A DNA stretch of 64,000 nucleotides from Rhabditoides inermis (lineage: Eukaryota; Nematoda; Chromadorea; Rhabditida; Rhabditidae). Where the stretch lies: NCBI GenBank assembly GCA_963966185.1, contig CAWZYM010000151.1:1732501-1796500 (forward strand), given 5' to 3'. Under the pieces are notes generated by a model. That model was not told the DNA's origin. It made no database searches and saw nothing but the letters and a program-made list of their open reading frames with translations. The position numbers and the translations under genes are program-made. Positions 1 to 10,158 of this stretch are shown here, piece by piece. Every line of letters begins with the position of its first letter. Within the stretch, counting starts at the first letter, position 1.

Positions 1-1000
1 GTAGTACAGCTATGTCAGCTGATGAGTAGGGTGGTGAGACGTCAGACGATTGAGAGCATCAATCACTAGTCAACCGCTTTCGAAAACAAGCGAGAGACAC
101 AAAGTGGGCAGAGATAAGTGGACGAAAGATATTGAACTTTCCACTTTCAATATCTCTCCTGACACTGTTCTCTCTTTAAATTGCGCGACGTGTTACACAA
201 AACAATGACAATGCTGATCGATCCGCAGTGAGAGGAGTGAGTGAAGAGAGAGAGAGAGATAGAGAGAGAGAGAGGGGGGGGGAGAGAGATAGAGCCGCAT
301 TCTCATATCGTGACCATGGATCACAGCTCCACTACACTGTATCGGCGCGCACTCACTCACTCAGAGAGAATGCACAATGTTCAAAGTCTCGGCCACCGGG
401 ATGAGAGACTGTGCAGATCGGATGAGTTCGCGATAGGAAGATTCGACTGACACGTACCTCACAGCACAATGCACAGTGACGCGAGTATATGTAACTACAG
501 ACTACTGACAAGACTAGTGAGCGGGAAATGATACGTGATCACTCGTAAGCGGGGGTACTGTGGACTGTGCAAAACATGAATACGAAACATTCCGAAAACG
601 GGAAGTGTTGCGTAACTTCCGCTTTCGTCTCTCCTCTTCTCTCATCTACGTATAACTTATAACATCACGTCGCTCTCTTTTATTTGACACTAACGCATGT
701 TACAGACTACGAGCTCTACAATGAGGAAATCGCAAACGAGAAAGCACCAATGTAGATTTTTTTTATTGATTCTGAGAAAAAACTATTAATAACTCACACA
801 ATTCCTCGCAAAAAAGTGTGAGACGTGTAACGAGTACTAAGAGTTACAAAGTTTATCTCACATGATGATTACAGTTTTGTATGATCACGGTCGATCGATT
901 AGAATTCAAATTGTTTTAATCGATTTGAAGGGTTTCTCCCGCCGATCTTGTAGACTGTAGACTGTAGGCTGTAGGCAAAACGTTAACACTGCAAATGATA
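1..1000. other. No gene recognised
   Basis: No exon with usable splice signals was found. Around 241-290 there is a (GA)n/(G)n low-complexity tract and around 945-975 a short GTAGACTGTAG-type repetition. The stretch ends where homology to the inverted duplicate at 21.1-21.2 kb starts. Confidence 0.5.
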
Positions 1001-1265
1001 ACATACAAAACATTCAAACGGTATCGCTGCACATATCAATGATCATGCCTCAATGTCCCGCGGCCACCCCCCGGGTACTATACAGCACTCCCTCTCTCGG
1101 GACTCACCCCTTCTCTCACCATGCTCCACCCTCACTCCCCACTTACAGTGAGCATACAGTGAGAGTGCCCCAGGCAACACCCACAGACCTTTCCAACCAT
1201 GTTCACAGGGTCAGGTCAATCATCGAGCATTATGAGAACATCTTATCATCTTGAAGTGGATACGA

Positions 1266-1273
1266 TATATAAG
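1266..1273 (+). promoter_or_regulatory. TATA-like element of F-box gene
   Basis: TATATAAG lies about 50 bases before the ATG at 1321. The same element occurs at the same distance in the inverted copy (complement of about 20877-20885), so it is part of the duplicated unit. Confidence 0.45.
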
Positions 1274-1320
1274 GATATAAGATAGGGGATGGATCAGTCA
1301 GATCCTTTATCCATTCCACT

Positions 1321-4300
1321 ATGCTCGACCATCTACCCAACGAGATGATACTCCACATCTTCCAGTATCTGCCACCACAGGTGAGTGGTTTGAGACATGT
1401 TTATATGGTCCGTTTACAATGCCGATTTATAGGACCTCCTTCATCTCCGAAGCGTCTCCTCTTTCTACAATCACTTCGTCTCCACTCATCTACGCACTCT
1501 CAAAACCGCCGTTCATATAACCTGCGGATTCAGTGATAAGAAGGTGAGTGATATCATATCACATTTATATCCTCATTCATCATTTATATTCTTTTCAGTC
1601 CAAGCTTCGCTTCGAGTGGCGGTTCGAAGGAGAGAGGAAGATACATAAATTCTACGCCAATGGAAAGAAACGGAGAATCGAGAAGTGAGTATACAAAATA
1701 CATACAGTGATACAGTGCGTATGGCGTATGGTAATTTCCCTTTCTAAACGTACATTATAGCTCCGCTGCGCTACGCCATAACGCTAATTTTAAGTCTGTA
1801 ACCGTAAACGCAAAAGTAGGGGGAAGGACGTGCTAGGAAGGACGTGCTTTATTCGGGTAGTGAAACGCAATGTATGTGGGGTATAGCACCGTCGACTGTC
1901 GACGGATCGGGCGACGGGGTCGCCTCATCTCTTGCTTGATCTTGTGTCATGAAATGACGGAACTGGCTGGCGAGGGCAAAGCGTGGAAGATGAAAGGCAG
2001 CGGCTAAAAGCGAATTAAAAACCTACCTTGGCTGAAAGTGCTGACATGAGAAAAAGACTGAAACATGATATAAAGAATATTACCGTATACCAGTAGTGGG
2101 AGTGGAGAACGCAGCGCAAAATGAAGGTTACCACACTATCTAGTTTCGATACCGCGCGTAAGCAACGCTCGCTGCACCCGCCGCCGCCGAGCTCTGTTGC
2201 GCGCGGTACTGTAGGGTACGGCATCTAGAGGCACGTGGTAAAGACGTGCGCCGAGTGTCAGGATTGTATTGTCTGCGGCGCTGGTTTCGATACACGTAGA
2301 GATAGATACGATAACTCGTATGCAGCACCGGCTGAACGGCATGCGTCGGGACCGTGTACAGCGTGGGTGCGAGACAACCCGCAGTGAGCATGAAGGTGGT
2401 CTTTTTCATCCGTCGTGTGTTCGTGTGAGAACGAGCCACCGGGTGGGAGGGCGGAAGGTGGCCTATCCTTGTTGCTGTGCGGGAGGGAGGGTGGAACAGC
2501 AACGCCTAGAATGGAGACTCGCCGCGCGGCCGGCCCAGCCGAGGCTAAGCCCCGCCCCCTGACCACACTTACTCGCAGACAGTGCACACTATCCGCGCAT
2601 TGCGTTTCCGACAGCCTCAAAACACGCATTATAGCTCCGCTGCGCTACGCCATAACGCTAATTTTAAGTCTGTAACCGTAAACGCAAAAGTAGGGGGAAG
2701 GACGTGCTAGAACAGAAAAACATACGCGCTGGTATCTGCACCGTGTGAAAGGCATGCACGTGTGCGGGTTCCATGGCTAGGTGGGCAGTGGATTGCACGC
2801 GTGCTATCTCAACACACGGCCGCCGACCGCCCGCGGCACCGGCTCCGATGTCGCCACCTGCAAGTGAGTCGGCCCAACGTGTCGTTTTGTTACCCTTCTT
2901 CCCTCTCGTCGCTCTGCCAAACACATACAGGTCTTAATGAATCTCGTGTCACATTCGTACTCGTTATTCGTTTCGAACCGGCTAATTGCGCTGGTAAGAG
3001 CCAGACGTATACGCTGTAGCCACAATGCAAACGAGACATAATGCATGTGCTGGGAGAAGCAGGATGAGCATGGGAGAACGTCAGCACTGTATCGGTATCG
3101 TGCACTGTCAATGGAACGACTACGGTTGCCACCGAAACTGCTGGGGCGTGACCTCGTGACGCGGTAATCGAGAGTCCTCAGGAAAGCGATGCGGCGATAG
3201 CTGTTTCGGAAGAGGTAACGAACAATGGCGATTAGAATATGCGCACGTGGTGCACCACCATCGTAGACCACCTAATAACGTCATCTTCATGTTGTGCCCC
3301 ACGAGCGAGGGCGAATGCGAACCGTGACGCTAGCGGAAGGACACGTCGGCGGCTAGACGCAAATGGCAACAGGCGGAAAACGAGTGTGAAGGCCCTAGCG
3401 TGAAGTGAAGTGGTGTGGCGGTGTGAGATGCGACTACCGGGCAATACACAACAACCACCAATCCTCCTTAAACATTCGGGCGACGCGAGAAAATATTAAG
3501 ATCGATCAGACAACAGGTCCTTTCTCCCTCTTGCTTTCAGCAAATTTCCATTCAGACCATCGCATTCAGAGCGTCTGTAACCCATCGCGTAAAAGTACAA
3601 CACGCAACGCAGAAGCAAACTATCGGAAATGTAAACTCGAGCCTCCACGTTATTGTTGCACCTAGTCAACGTCACCGAACGCCATCGCGCGTACTGCATA
3701 CTCGGATGTCGTCACTGATGTACAACGGCACCTCGTGTGAGCGGGCAGATGGGAGTGACGGCGAGAAGGTGCAGACGAGGCAGACGACAGCAGAGGCGGT
3801 ATGGGCAGTCCGAAGTCATTGACGTGTCCGAGAAGGGGGGGGGGGCAGCTGCACTCGTGAGATGAGATCGGAAATGTCGGGTCGGGCGTCGGGCCTGAGT
3901 CGGTGCGGTCGGTGATCAATCATGGCACACGCACACTCTTCGCGTATTGCTATTGCTTCGGGTTCTCGGTTCACACGTGCGCATCATCGGGTCGCTGAAT
4001 ACGGAGGGACGCTGTTCCAAACACACTCGCCTCTCGGATGCGGCTCACACACATCGCCAGATCACTAAATCCAGCGGGAAAACTGACCCCATCCGCTCGC
4101 AGATCTCCTCGCTTCTCGCTTGCGGCTCACGCACATTATCGGATCACTGAATCCGGAAGGACATTGATCCCGTTACACTCGCAGATCTCATCGCCTCTTG
4201 CCTGCGGCCCACACACATCATCGGATCACTGAATCCGGAGGGACACTGATCCCGTTACACTCGCAGATCTCGCCGCCTCTTGCCTGCGGTCCACACACAT

Positions 4301-5118
4301 CATCGGATCACTGAATCCGGAGGGACACTGATCCCATCACACTCGTAGGTCTCCACGCATCTCGCATGCGGCTCACACACCATCGGATCACCGAGTCCGA
4401 AGGGGCACTTATCCCTACACGCAGCATCACGTATCGGCCGGAGGACCGCGCGCATACACGAAGGTCACAAATATATGCAGCATAATAAATAATTCAGAAT
4501 GAAAAGGAAACATATCTCCTAGACATAAACCTGACAAGCAGGGCGAGCCGGAAAATTGCTGTCGTTAGTGCGATGCGACAAAGTGATAGCGAAGTGATTG
4601 CTGGATAAGGGAAAAAGTAGATTAACCTACGCGAGGCTAAACCTTCCTAGGTACATAAAAAACAAAGCTAAAACCAGGAGAAAGAATTACGAATAGCTCA
4701 CGAACCATTTCGAAATTACGAAACGGGCTACCTACTAACGAATGCGCCAAAATGGATAGAAAAAGTTTGCGCGAAAAGTTCATATAGCACCCCGACATAC
4801 TTAAAACAACAAACATATAAGAACATCCAGAAATACGCTACCCAAAACGTTACAGCAACGCCTAGAATGGAGACTCGCCGCGCGGCCGGCCCAGCCGAGG
4901 CTAAGCCCCGCCCCCTGACCACACTTACTCGCAGACAGTGCACACTATCCGCGCATTGCGTTTCCGACAGCCTCAAAACACGCATTTTCAGTGTCATCGA
5001 GCCTTCCTCGTTCCCTTCATCCGTCGAGGTTGGAATGCGACAGAAGAGAATAGCAGAGGACATTCACTGTCTACTCGACAGAATCATGCCGTATGCAGAT
5101 GTCAGCTCAGTCCGAGTG

Positions 5119-5169
<51 letters not shown>

Positions 5170-5421
5170 TTCTCTCTTTCTCTCTTTCTCTCTTTCTCTC
5201 TTTCCTATCACCAACCCATTCTCTTTCAGATCTACTCTCAGTGCCCTGACGTCATCATTGACGTTATCCGTGAGAGGATGGGTTCTCCATCCGTGTCTAC
5301 CTTCCACTCCCCCTATCCCTCCACTCCCTTCTTCCCCTGTCTCCCTCTATCCTCATCTTCTTTCCGGAAGATCCGATCCCTCTGTCAGAGACTAGTCAGC
5401 AAGAGAACAACTAAGAACTAA
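1321..5421 (+). CDS. F-box protein, copy 1 (intron 3 interrupted by inserts)
   Basis: Five exons: 1321-1380, 1433-1543, 1599-1684, 4992-5115, 5230-5421; phases 0,0,2,0; 190 aa. The N-terminus (MLDHLPNEMILHIFQYLP) is an F-box helix, the Skp1-binding part of SCF ubiquitin-ligase adaptors. The downstream part (FEWRFEGERKIHKFYANGKK, then a basic C-terminus ending VSKRTTKN) is not a known substrate-binding repeat, so the substrate is unknown. Splice sites are consensus except that intron 3 is swollen to about 3.3 kb by two repeat elements, and intron 4 is mostly (CT)n. The reading frame is open throughout, so the gene may still work if the large intron is spliced. The paralogue at 19982-20830 has the same exon structure, with exchanges such as MILHIF/MLLHIF and LPPQ/LPSQ. 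Family assignment rests on the F-box alone. Confidence 0.75.
1757..2630. mobile_element. Inserted repeat element, copy 1 (shared ends, private interior)
   Basis: Starts ATAGCTCCGCTGCGCTACGC and ends ...CTCAAAACACGCATT. Its first about 80 bp recur at 2628-2710 and its last 135 bp (2496-2630) recur at 4852-4986. The undisturbed paralogue has CGTTCATTTTCAG where this copy has CGTACATT, then about 3.2 kb, then TTCAGTG, so the insertion site is known to within 3-4 bases. No transposase was seen. The interior between the shared ends is not similar to that of copy 2. Confidence 0.7.
2631..4986. mobile_element. Inserted repeat element, copy 2, head-to-tail with copy 1
   Basis: Begins with the same about 80-bp left end (2628-2710) and finishes with the same 135-bp right end (4852-4986) as copy 1. 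The junction ACACGCATT/ATAGCTCC fuses the right end of copy 1 directly to the left end of copy 2. The interior has no recognisable protein and carries a minisatellite at about 3965-4430. Short open frames here show no known domain. The ATT at each junction may be a target duplication. Confidence 0.65.
3965..4430. repeat. Minisatellite, about 6 units of 72-82 bp
   Basis: The core GGATCACTGAATCC recurs at 4141, 4223 and 4305 (exact 82-bp spacing), with degenerate copies at about 3990, 4062 and 4385. Each unit also contains CACTCGCAGATCTC and a CTTGCCTGCGG-type segment. It is GC-rich and lies within inserted element copy 2. Confidence 0.8.
5117..5204. repeat. (CT)n / (CTTT)n microsatellite in F-box intron 4
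   Basis: A pure CT tract merging into CTTTCTCT units between the donor GTGAGT at 5116 and the acceptor TTTCAG at 5229. The paralogue has a shorter pure tract at the same place. Confidence 0.9.
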
Positions 5422-5423
5422 TA

Positions 5424-5503
<80 letters not shown>
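5424..5503. repeat. (TA)n microsatellite after F-box stop codon
   Basis: About 40 TA units directly after the stop region. The inverted copy has only ATGTATATTGTATATG here, so the tract expanded after duplication. Confidence 0.95.
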
Positions 5504-5507
<4 letters not shown>

Positions 5508-5620
5508 TATGTTTGTATTCTACGCTATTCGGTGAGATTGTAATTTTTGTGATTGTTTATTGATATGTGATATTTATTTATGAATATTAATAATACATAT
5601 TTCGTGATTCGTGGTGACTT

Positions 5621-7500
5621 CTTCGATACAAATTCATGAAAACAATTTATTCTTTCAACATCACCAACAATACTTTTAATTCAATCTACCCATATAAACC
5701 CGTGATCACAGCTCCCCGGAAGCTGAAATCTAGTTTGAACTTTATCGTACATCTCTTAATGAACGTTTACATTGTCTCCCAGTGTGATCTGCAATCGCTC
5801 TCACCTTCTTGGCGGCGACTCCCGTTGGGCGACTTCCGCATGGTCGTCTCCCTTGCCTTCACGCTGGTGCCGCTGGATAAGCCGTCCGCATTCCGCGGAT
5901 GGCTGAACTGAACACGAGAAACAAGCCGGACTCTAGGCCGGACTCCTTTCTGGCAGGGCCAGCCACCCACCAGTCATATCCATGGCTAAAGACATCTTTC
6001 GATGTACCCTATGGACAGTCGCAAACACAATGCGCCCAAGTTCCCGGCGCCCAACCGCTCCCTTCCGTCGACGAGGGATCCAGCGGGTAGGGAATGTCGC
6101 ATCAACATACAAACACAACCAAGTATTATAGGTCTTCATTTATCTCATATATCATAAACATCACCTGGTTATAACAATCACCAAGCTGAGCATCACAATG
6201 GCGAAGCGATCACTACCTGTATGCGCTACGGGGATGATGAGATCACGTAGAGTACGGTGTGAAAACAAGAAAGGACTATGAACAGATCATGAATAGACCA
6301 TGGAGACTATATATAGGATTAGGACACTATGAAGAGGTTGCCGAGGGGGAGATGACAGTGAGGAACGATTGCATCTTATGTGGTCAATACCGGAGACTCA
6401 CAAACAATCAAGGGACAGGGTCAACCACAAAACCTGAGTGGAGACAAAACAACTCAACCACAATACCAGAGTGGGAGACACTAGAATCATACAAGATTCT
6501 ACAGGGGAAACATACACTCACTTTACCGGGTCATCTCCTTCCACTCGAGCACCATGCTCTCCTGGCGACAGGTTCATATCCAATATCGTGCTCGTATAGC
6601 TGTCGACAGATTCATTCTTGAGCTTCTTCTCGCAATAGTCGTTGACGGGTCCTCCGACGCAGCTTCATCTCCGTGAATCCAAAGTTCTTGAAAAAGCCGG
6701 AGCTTCCGATGACAATAATTCACATTAAAAGAAAAGGCTAATTACGATACGTTTCAATATCACTGAAATACTAGATATACGAATAACATGTCGGAGTATA
6801 TTACGTCATTTACGTATAGTGTATTTAGTAGAAGTATGTACTCTGCATTGTATCATAAGGATAAGGTGTCTTACACATGTAACAAAGTCTCACACACGAT
6901 ACATAGTGACATAGTCTTCTCGATATTTTAGGTATTCACCATTAGGTAGGTCTGAGTATATTAGTCTCACTGATTACAGGTCTGCACTGCGAAACTCACT
7001 GCGTATCGCACTCCCTGCGCGAGCCGATATTCAGTACGGAAATTAGCGTGTCTCAAATCGACTGGTGAATGTCGAGCAGGCAAAGTATGTGCGCTAAAAG
7101 TAGAATAATACTAATTCACAAAAGTCGTCTTTTATTACACTAGTTTCCGTATTTCTTAGGATTTTATAGTTGCGTGACCTCTGGTCGCGACAGGGCAGGG
7201 CGCGAGAAATTACCGGAGCTGAGGTCGACAAAACCGGAAAGGAACTTCAATGTTTGCACACTCAAAGAAGAACTCCGGGGAAAATAGGAATGTCGGTCAA
7301 TAGGGACAAAATGATACTTAGGAACACGATTCTGGCAATGAAAACTCTGAGAGGCTTCCAAAAACTTACGTTTTTGAGGTTTTTATTACGATTCCTTTGT
7401 CCAAATAGGCTGATTGGACGAGGGTGGAGCCTCACACCGCATCCCACCGCTGCCGTACTCGCGGTTTCCCGCCAAAATCTGGTTCCGGGCGCGCTAATGT
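5621..7500. other. No gene recognised
   Basis: AT-rich stretch with short open frames only. A 200-bp GC-richer patch at 5770-5970 and another at 6000-6090 look like decayed repeat sequence but no family could be named. Confidence 0.4.
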
Positions 7501-8235
7501 TTTGGGCCGGTGACTCTTCCCCCGAGTTCTTCTTTAACTGCCAAGGACTGTCCCGGACTACCAAAGAGGAGATGCTATTCGAAACTCTGGAGAAGATCAA
7601 GTGGGACGTCATATGCCTACAGGAGACGAAGAGAGCGAAATAGAAGCGAACGAGAAGACGAGACGGGACGGAGGTTGTGATGGGAGCGCGTTACCGCAAC
7701 GACAGTGGAGGAGTTGGGTTTGCGGTGTCAGGTAAAACTACGTCCGCAATCCAGTCGATGAGAGTAATATCGAGTCGGCTGGCCCACCTTTCACTAATGT
7801 TCGTTGATGTGCGCGTCGCAATCTTCAACTGCTATGTGCCGACCAGCACTGCGACGGAAGACGAGAAGAAGCAGTTCTACTGCGACCTGCAGAAGCTATA
7901 CAAAGAGGAGAAGGCCCGCTACAAGATCGTCTGCGGCGACTTCAACGCCAAGCTCGGAACTCGCAAACATTACGAGTTCAGAGTGGGGCCGAACGGATAC
8001 GGAGAGCGGAACGAGGAGGGCGACCGACTCACTGACTTCATTGAGGAGATTCGTCTCTTCCACGGCAACAGCTTTTTCTCAAAGCCGAGCCGGAGAAATT
8101 GGACGTGGAGATCGCCCAACGGACGAGCGCCTGCTACTCGCCGACGTCGACGCCCCCTTCTCTATAGGAGGCGACCACAGACTTCTTCGAGCTTCTTCGA
8201 ACTGTATACAGAGTTCAAATTTTTGCAGGTAGAAA
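7500..8235 (+). mobile_element. RTE-type LINE fragment, endonuclease domain (decayed)
   Basis: Translation from about 7530 shows an apurinic-type endonuclease of a non-LTR retrotransposon: KWDVICLQETK (catalytic Glu in QET), GGVGFAV, IFNCYVPTS, VCGDFNAKLG (GDFNAKLG block), then NWTWRSPNG and, in another frame, GDHRLLRA (the DH motif). There is an in-frame TAG at 7641-7643 and a frameshift between about 8110 and 8175, so it cannot code for an active enzyme. No reverse transcriptase follows; the fragment stops near 8235. Similarity is to the RTE/craniofacial-development-protein-2-like endonucleases. Confidence 0.8.
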
Positions 8236-8351
8236 CTCACGTGGAAAGATTCTTCTTTCCGACTTCACCGTCTGTCACTACGACTGGACCATGGGTGCGG
8301 GAGCAGAGAGAGGGGAGAGAGTCCGTCAACTGCCAGCGAGCCTTCCTGAAC

Positions 8352-8404
<53 letters not shown>

Positions 8405-8437
8405 TTCTCTCTCTCCCTCTCTCTCTCCCTCTATCTC

Positions 8438-8491
<54 letters not shown>

Positions 8492-8785
8492 TTGTGTATA
8501 GAATAGGCCACTCCATTGACCATCTCTTCTCCGCTTCCCATCGGCCCCTCACGAACGATGATGGCGTCGTGTTTTCCTGAAAACAAAAACAAAAATAATA
8601 AACAAAATGGGAAAACACTTACCGAGACCAATATCCCTCGGCGCGAATTCCTTGCCCGCAGTGAACAAATGAGGGTACTGGGTCTTGTAGAAGTAGGGTA
8701 CATGATCTGCCCTTCGGCGATCGCTCGCCCTCCTCTCCTCTCTCTTACTGCATTTCGAAGGCATGGATAGATCCACACTGCCCAT
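8162..8785 (-). CDS. Small gene of unknown function
   Basis: Proposed exons (- strand): 8785-8623, 8576-8492, 8345-8241, 8201-8162; 130 aa. Exons 1 and 2 have strong signals (donor GTAAGTG, acceptor TTTGTTTTCAG, donor GTAAGAG) and an open joined frame: basic start (KCSKREERRASDRRRADH), then VPYFYKTQYPHLFTAGKEF and IIVREGPMGSGEEMVNG. Exons 3 and 4 are weaker; the acceptor of exon 3 was chosen because only it keeps the frame open, giving VVVTDGEVGKKNLST and a stop at 8162. A TATA box lies 56 bases upstream. The intron between exons 2 and 3 is a (GA)n tract on this strand. The last exon lies antisense within LINE-derived sequence. No domain recognised; either an orphan gene or one with a LINE-truncated end. 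Confidence 0.4.
8359..8488. repeat. (CT)n microsatellite
   Basis: About 130 bases of CT with occasional CTTT and CCCT interruptions. It fills most of the second intron of the small minus-strand gene and causes long spurious Ser-Leu open frames. Confidence 0.95.
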
Positions 8786-8840
8786 ACGAGGTAGAATGGG
8801 AAGGAATGGGAGCAGTGAAAGTGGAACAGCCGCCGCTCTC

Positions 8841-8847
8841 TTTTATA
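8841..8847 (-). promoter_or_regulatory. TATA box of the small minus-strand gene
   Basis: On the minus strand the sequence reads GGTATAAAAGAGAGCGG. It sits about 56 bases upstream of the ATG at 8785, the usual spacing for a TATA-driven start with a short leader. Confidence 0.55.
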
Positions 8848-9151
8848 CCCCAGATTGCACAACGTTGCGGCTATTGCGAAAACAGACAGAGTGAGTGACT
8901 CATTCGCAAACACTATCTTTTATCGCTATATCAAAGGTCATGCGATAAAATACGTCATCGTTTAGGATATTTGGAAGTGTATTGTTAGCAATCTTCTACT
9001 CGATTTTCGTGGAATGGGAGTGGAGGGCTTGTGTGAGAGTGGGTCTTACCACGGTGACCGCTAAGCCGAGTGCGCGAGACACAGACAGATTCAGTGCGCG
9101 TGTGTGAGCGAATCGAGCACACTTACCCATTTGTATCTCTGTGGCTGGCGT

Positions 9152-9213
9152 GGTCCTGTGGTGTAGTGGTTATCACGTCTGCTTCACACGCAGAAGGTCG
9201 CCGGTGGACCGGA
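9152..9213 (+). pseudogene. tRNA-Val(CAC), broken 3' half
   Basis: GGTCCTGTGGTGTAGTGGTT and the anticodon arm GTCTGCTTCACACGCAGA (anticodon CAC) are intact. The T arm should read about GGTTCGA followed by the acceptor strand; instead GCCGGTGGACCGG runs into AAAATAAC. Box B and the acceptor stem cannot form, so this is a truncated tRNA relic. Confidence 0.75.
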
Positions 9214-9317
9214 AAATAACTTTTATCCGGCTCACATATTTGGTGAGTCTTCAGATGACATTGCTAGCGTTTCTACTGGCGCTCAGGTCATTGCTGATTG
9301 CGCACCGAGAATCGCGT

Positions 9318-9389
9318 GGGGGTATAGCTCAGTGGCAGAGCAATCGGCTGCAGTCCGATAGGTCCCCGGTTCAAATCCGAGTGCCCCCT
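9318..9389 (+). tRNA. tRNA-Cys(GCA)
   Basis: 72 nt. The acceptor stem GGGGGTA pairs with TGCCCCC. The anticodon stem ATCGG/CCGAT holds a CTGCAGT loop (anticodon GCA). Box B GGTTCAAATCC is intact. One mismatch is visible in the T stem (CCCGG/CCGAG). Confidence 0.9.
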
Positions 9390-9490
9390 AACTTTTTGCA
9401 CTTTCCAGCGCCACTTTGCCAACTTTTCGTGTTTCCTGCAGGCGCGCCTTCGATCCAGTTTATTTCGGATTTTCCGAGTCGCTGTGGTAT

Positions 9491-9562
9491 GGCTGAGTGG
9501 TCTAGTGGTATGATTCTCGCTTAGGGTGCGAGAGGTCCCGGGTTCAATCCCCGGCTCAGCCC
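9491..9562 (+). tRNA. tRNA-Pro(AGG)
   Basis: 72 nt. Acceptor GGCTGAG/CTCAGCC, anticodon arm CTCGCTTAGGGTGCGAG (anticodon AGG), T arm CCCGGGTTCAATCCCCGG. All four arms fold. Confidence 0.9.
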
Positions 9563-9649
9563 TAATTTTGCGCGTTGACACGCAAATTGTTTTAGTAGTT
9601 TTGCCGGTCAGTTGGAGTTGTCTGTCGCGGCTGCCGCAGCTCGCTCGTG

Positions 9650-9722
9650 GCTTCCGTAGCGCAGTAGGCAGCGCGTCAGTCTCATAATCTGAAGGTCGTG
9701 AGTTCGATCCTCACCGGGAGCA
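9650..9722 (+). tRNA. Elongator tRNA-Met(CAT)
   Basis: 73 nt. Acceptor GCTTCCG/CGGGAGC (one G-T pair), anticodon arm GTCAGTCTCATAATCTGAA (CAT), T arm GTGAGTTCGATCCTCAC. It lacks the initiator features seen at 10010-10081. Confidence 0.9.
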
Positions 9723-9830
9723 ATTCTTTTGAACTCCTGTCTTTCTCAAATCCGGTAAAACTCTTTTATTTTCTCGCCAGACGCGCAGTACACCGCACTC
9801 AACTTCAGAACACGAGAAGAAGGAGCGTGT

Positions 9831-9904
9831 GGCCGGAAGGGTATGAGGGGTATGATTCTCGCTTCGGGTGCGAGAGGTCCCGGGTTCGAATCCCGGTTCG
9901 GCCC
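9831..9904 (+). tRNA. tRNA-Pro(CGG), altered D arm
   Basis: 74 nt. The 3' half is canonical: ATTCTCGCTTCGGGTGCGAG (anticodon CGG), GGTCCCGGGTTCGAATCCC, acceptor end TTCGGCC. The 5' half GGCCGGAAGGGTATGAGGGG replaces the normal box A found in tRNA-Pro(AGG) at 9491, leaving two extra bases and a poor D stem. It may be a pseudogene or poorly transcribed. Confidence 0.6.
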
Positions 9905-10009
9905 AAACATTTTGCTCTCAAACATCTGAAAAAAATTCAATCGGCTATCTTTTTTTGGATCTATATTAAGGACAATCAAAACTATCGATGAACAGCAATA
10001 CAAAAGAAT

Positions 10010-10081
10010 TAGCAGCGAGTGGTTTCGATCCACCGACATCTGGGTTATGGGCCCAGCACGCTTCCACTGCGCCACGCTGCT
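10010..10081 (-). tRNA. Initiator tRNA-Met(CAT)
   Basis: 72 nt on the minus strand. Acceptor AGCAGCG/CGCTGCT, D arm GTGGCGCAGTGGAAGC, anticodon stem TGGGCCCATAACCCA with the GGG/CCC pairs of eukaryotic initiators, and T loop ATCGAAA in place of TTCGAAN. These are the hallmark features of eukaryotic initiator tRNA. Confidence 0.93.
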
Positions 10082-10158
10082 GATGTCTAGGAGGGTGCAA
10101 AACGCAGAGACAGCTGCGAAGACACGTAGATGAGCCGTAAGCGGAAGTACAAAATGTC

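Larger units (their letters stand above)
1000..5620 (+). repeat. Inverted segmental duplication, left copy
   Basis: From about position 1000 (CATATCAATGATCATG) to about 5620 (ATATTTCGTGATTCG) the sequence matches, in opposite orientation, 19845-21170. It covers an upstream block, a TATA-like element, the five exons of an F-box gene, its introns and its 3' flank. The left copy is longer only because of two inserted elements (1757-4986) and a (TA)n tract (5424-5503). The near identity of the coding exons suggests a recent event or gene conversion. Confidence 0.85.

Noticed and set aside
2804..3271. 155-codon minus-strand open frame within inserted element copy 2
   Set aside because: No recognisable domain, start context or conservation; composition like the surrounding repeat.
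3965..4430. CRISPR-like array
   Set aside because: Units of about 82 bp repeat as a whole with no unique spacers; eukaryotic minisatellite.
1754..4986. Helitron as the identity of the tandem inserts
   Set aside because: The left end lacks 5'-TC and the right end lacks CTRR with a preceding hairpin, although insertion next to AT would fit.
5767..5970. 67-codon minus-strand frame (SPNGSRRQEGESDC region)
   Set aside because: Looks like part of a dispersed repeat, but I could not name a family or define borders.
7677..8501. 274-codon open frame
   Set aside because: The first half is LINE endonuclease; the second half is Ser-Leu repeats read from a CT microsatellite.
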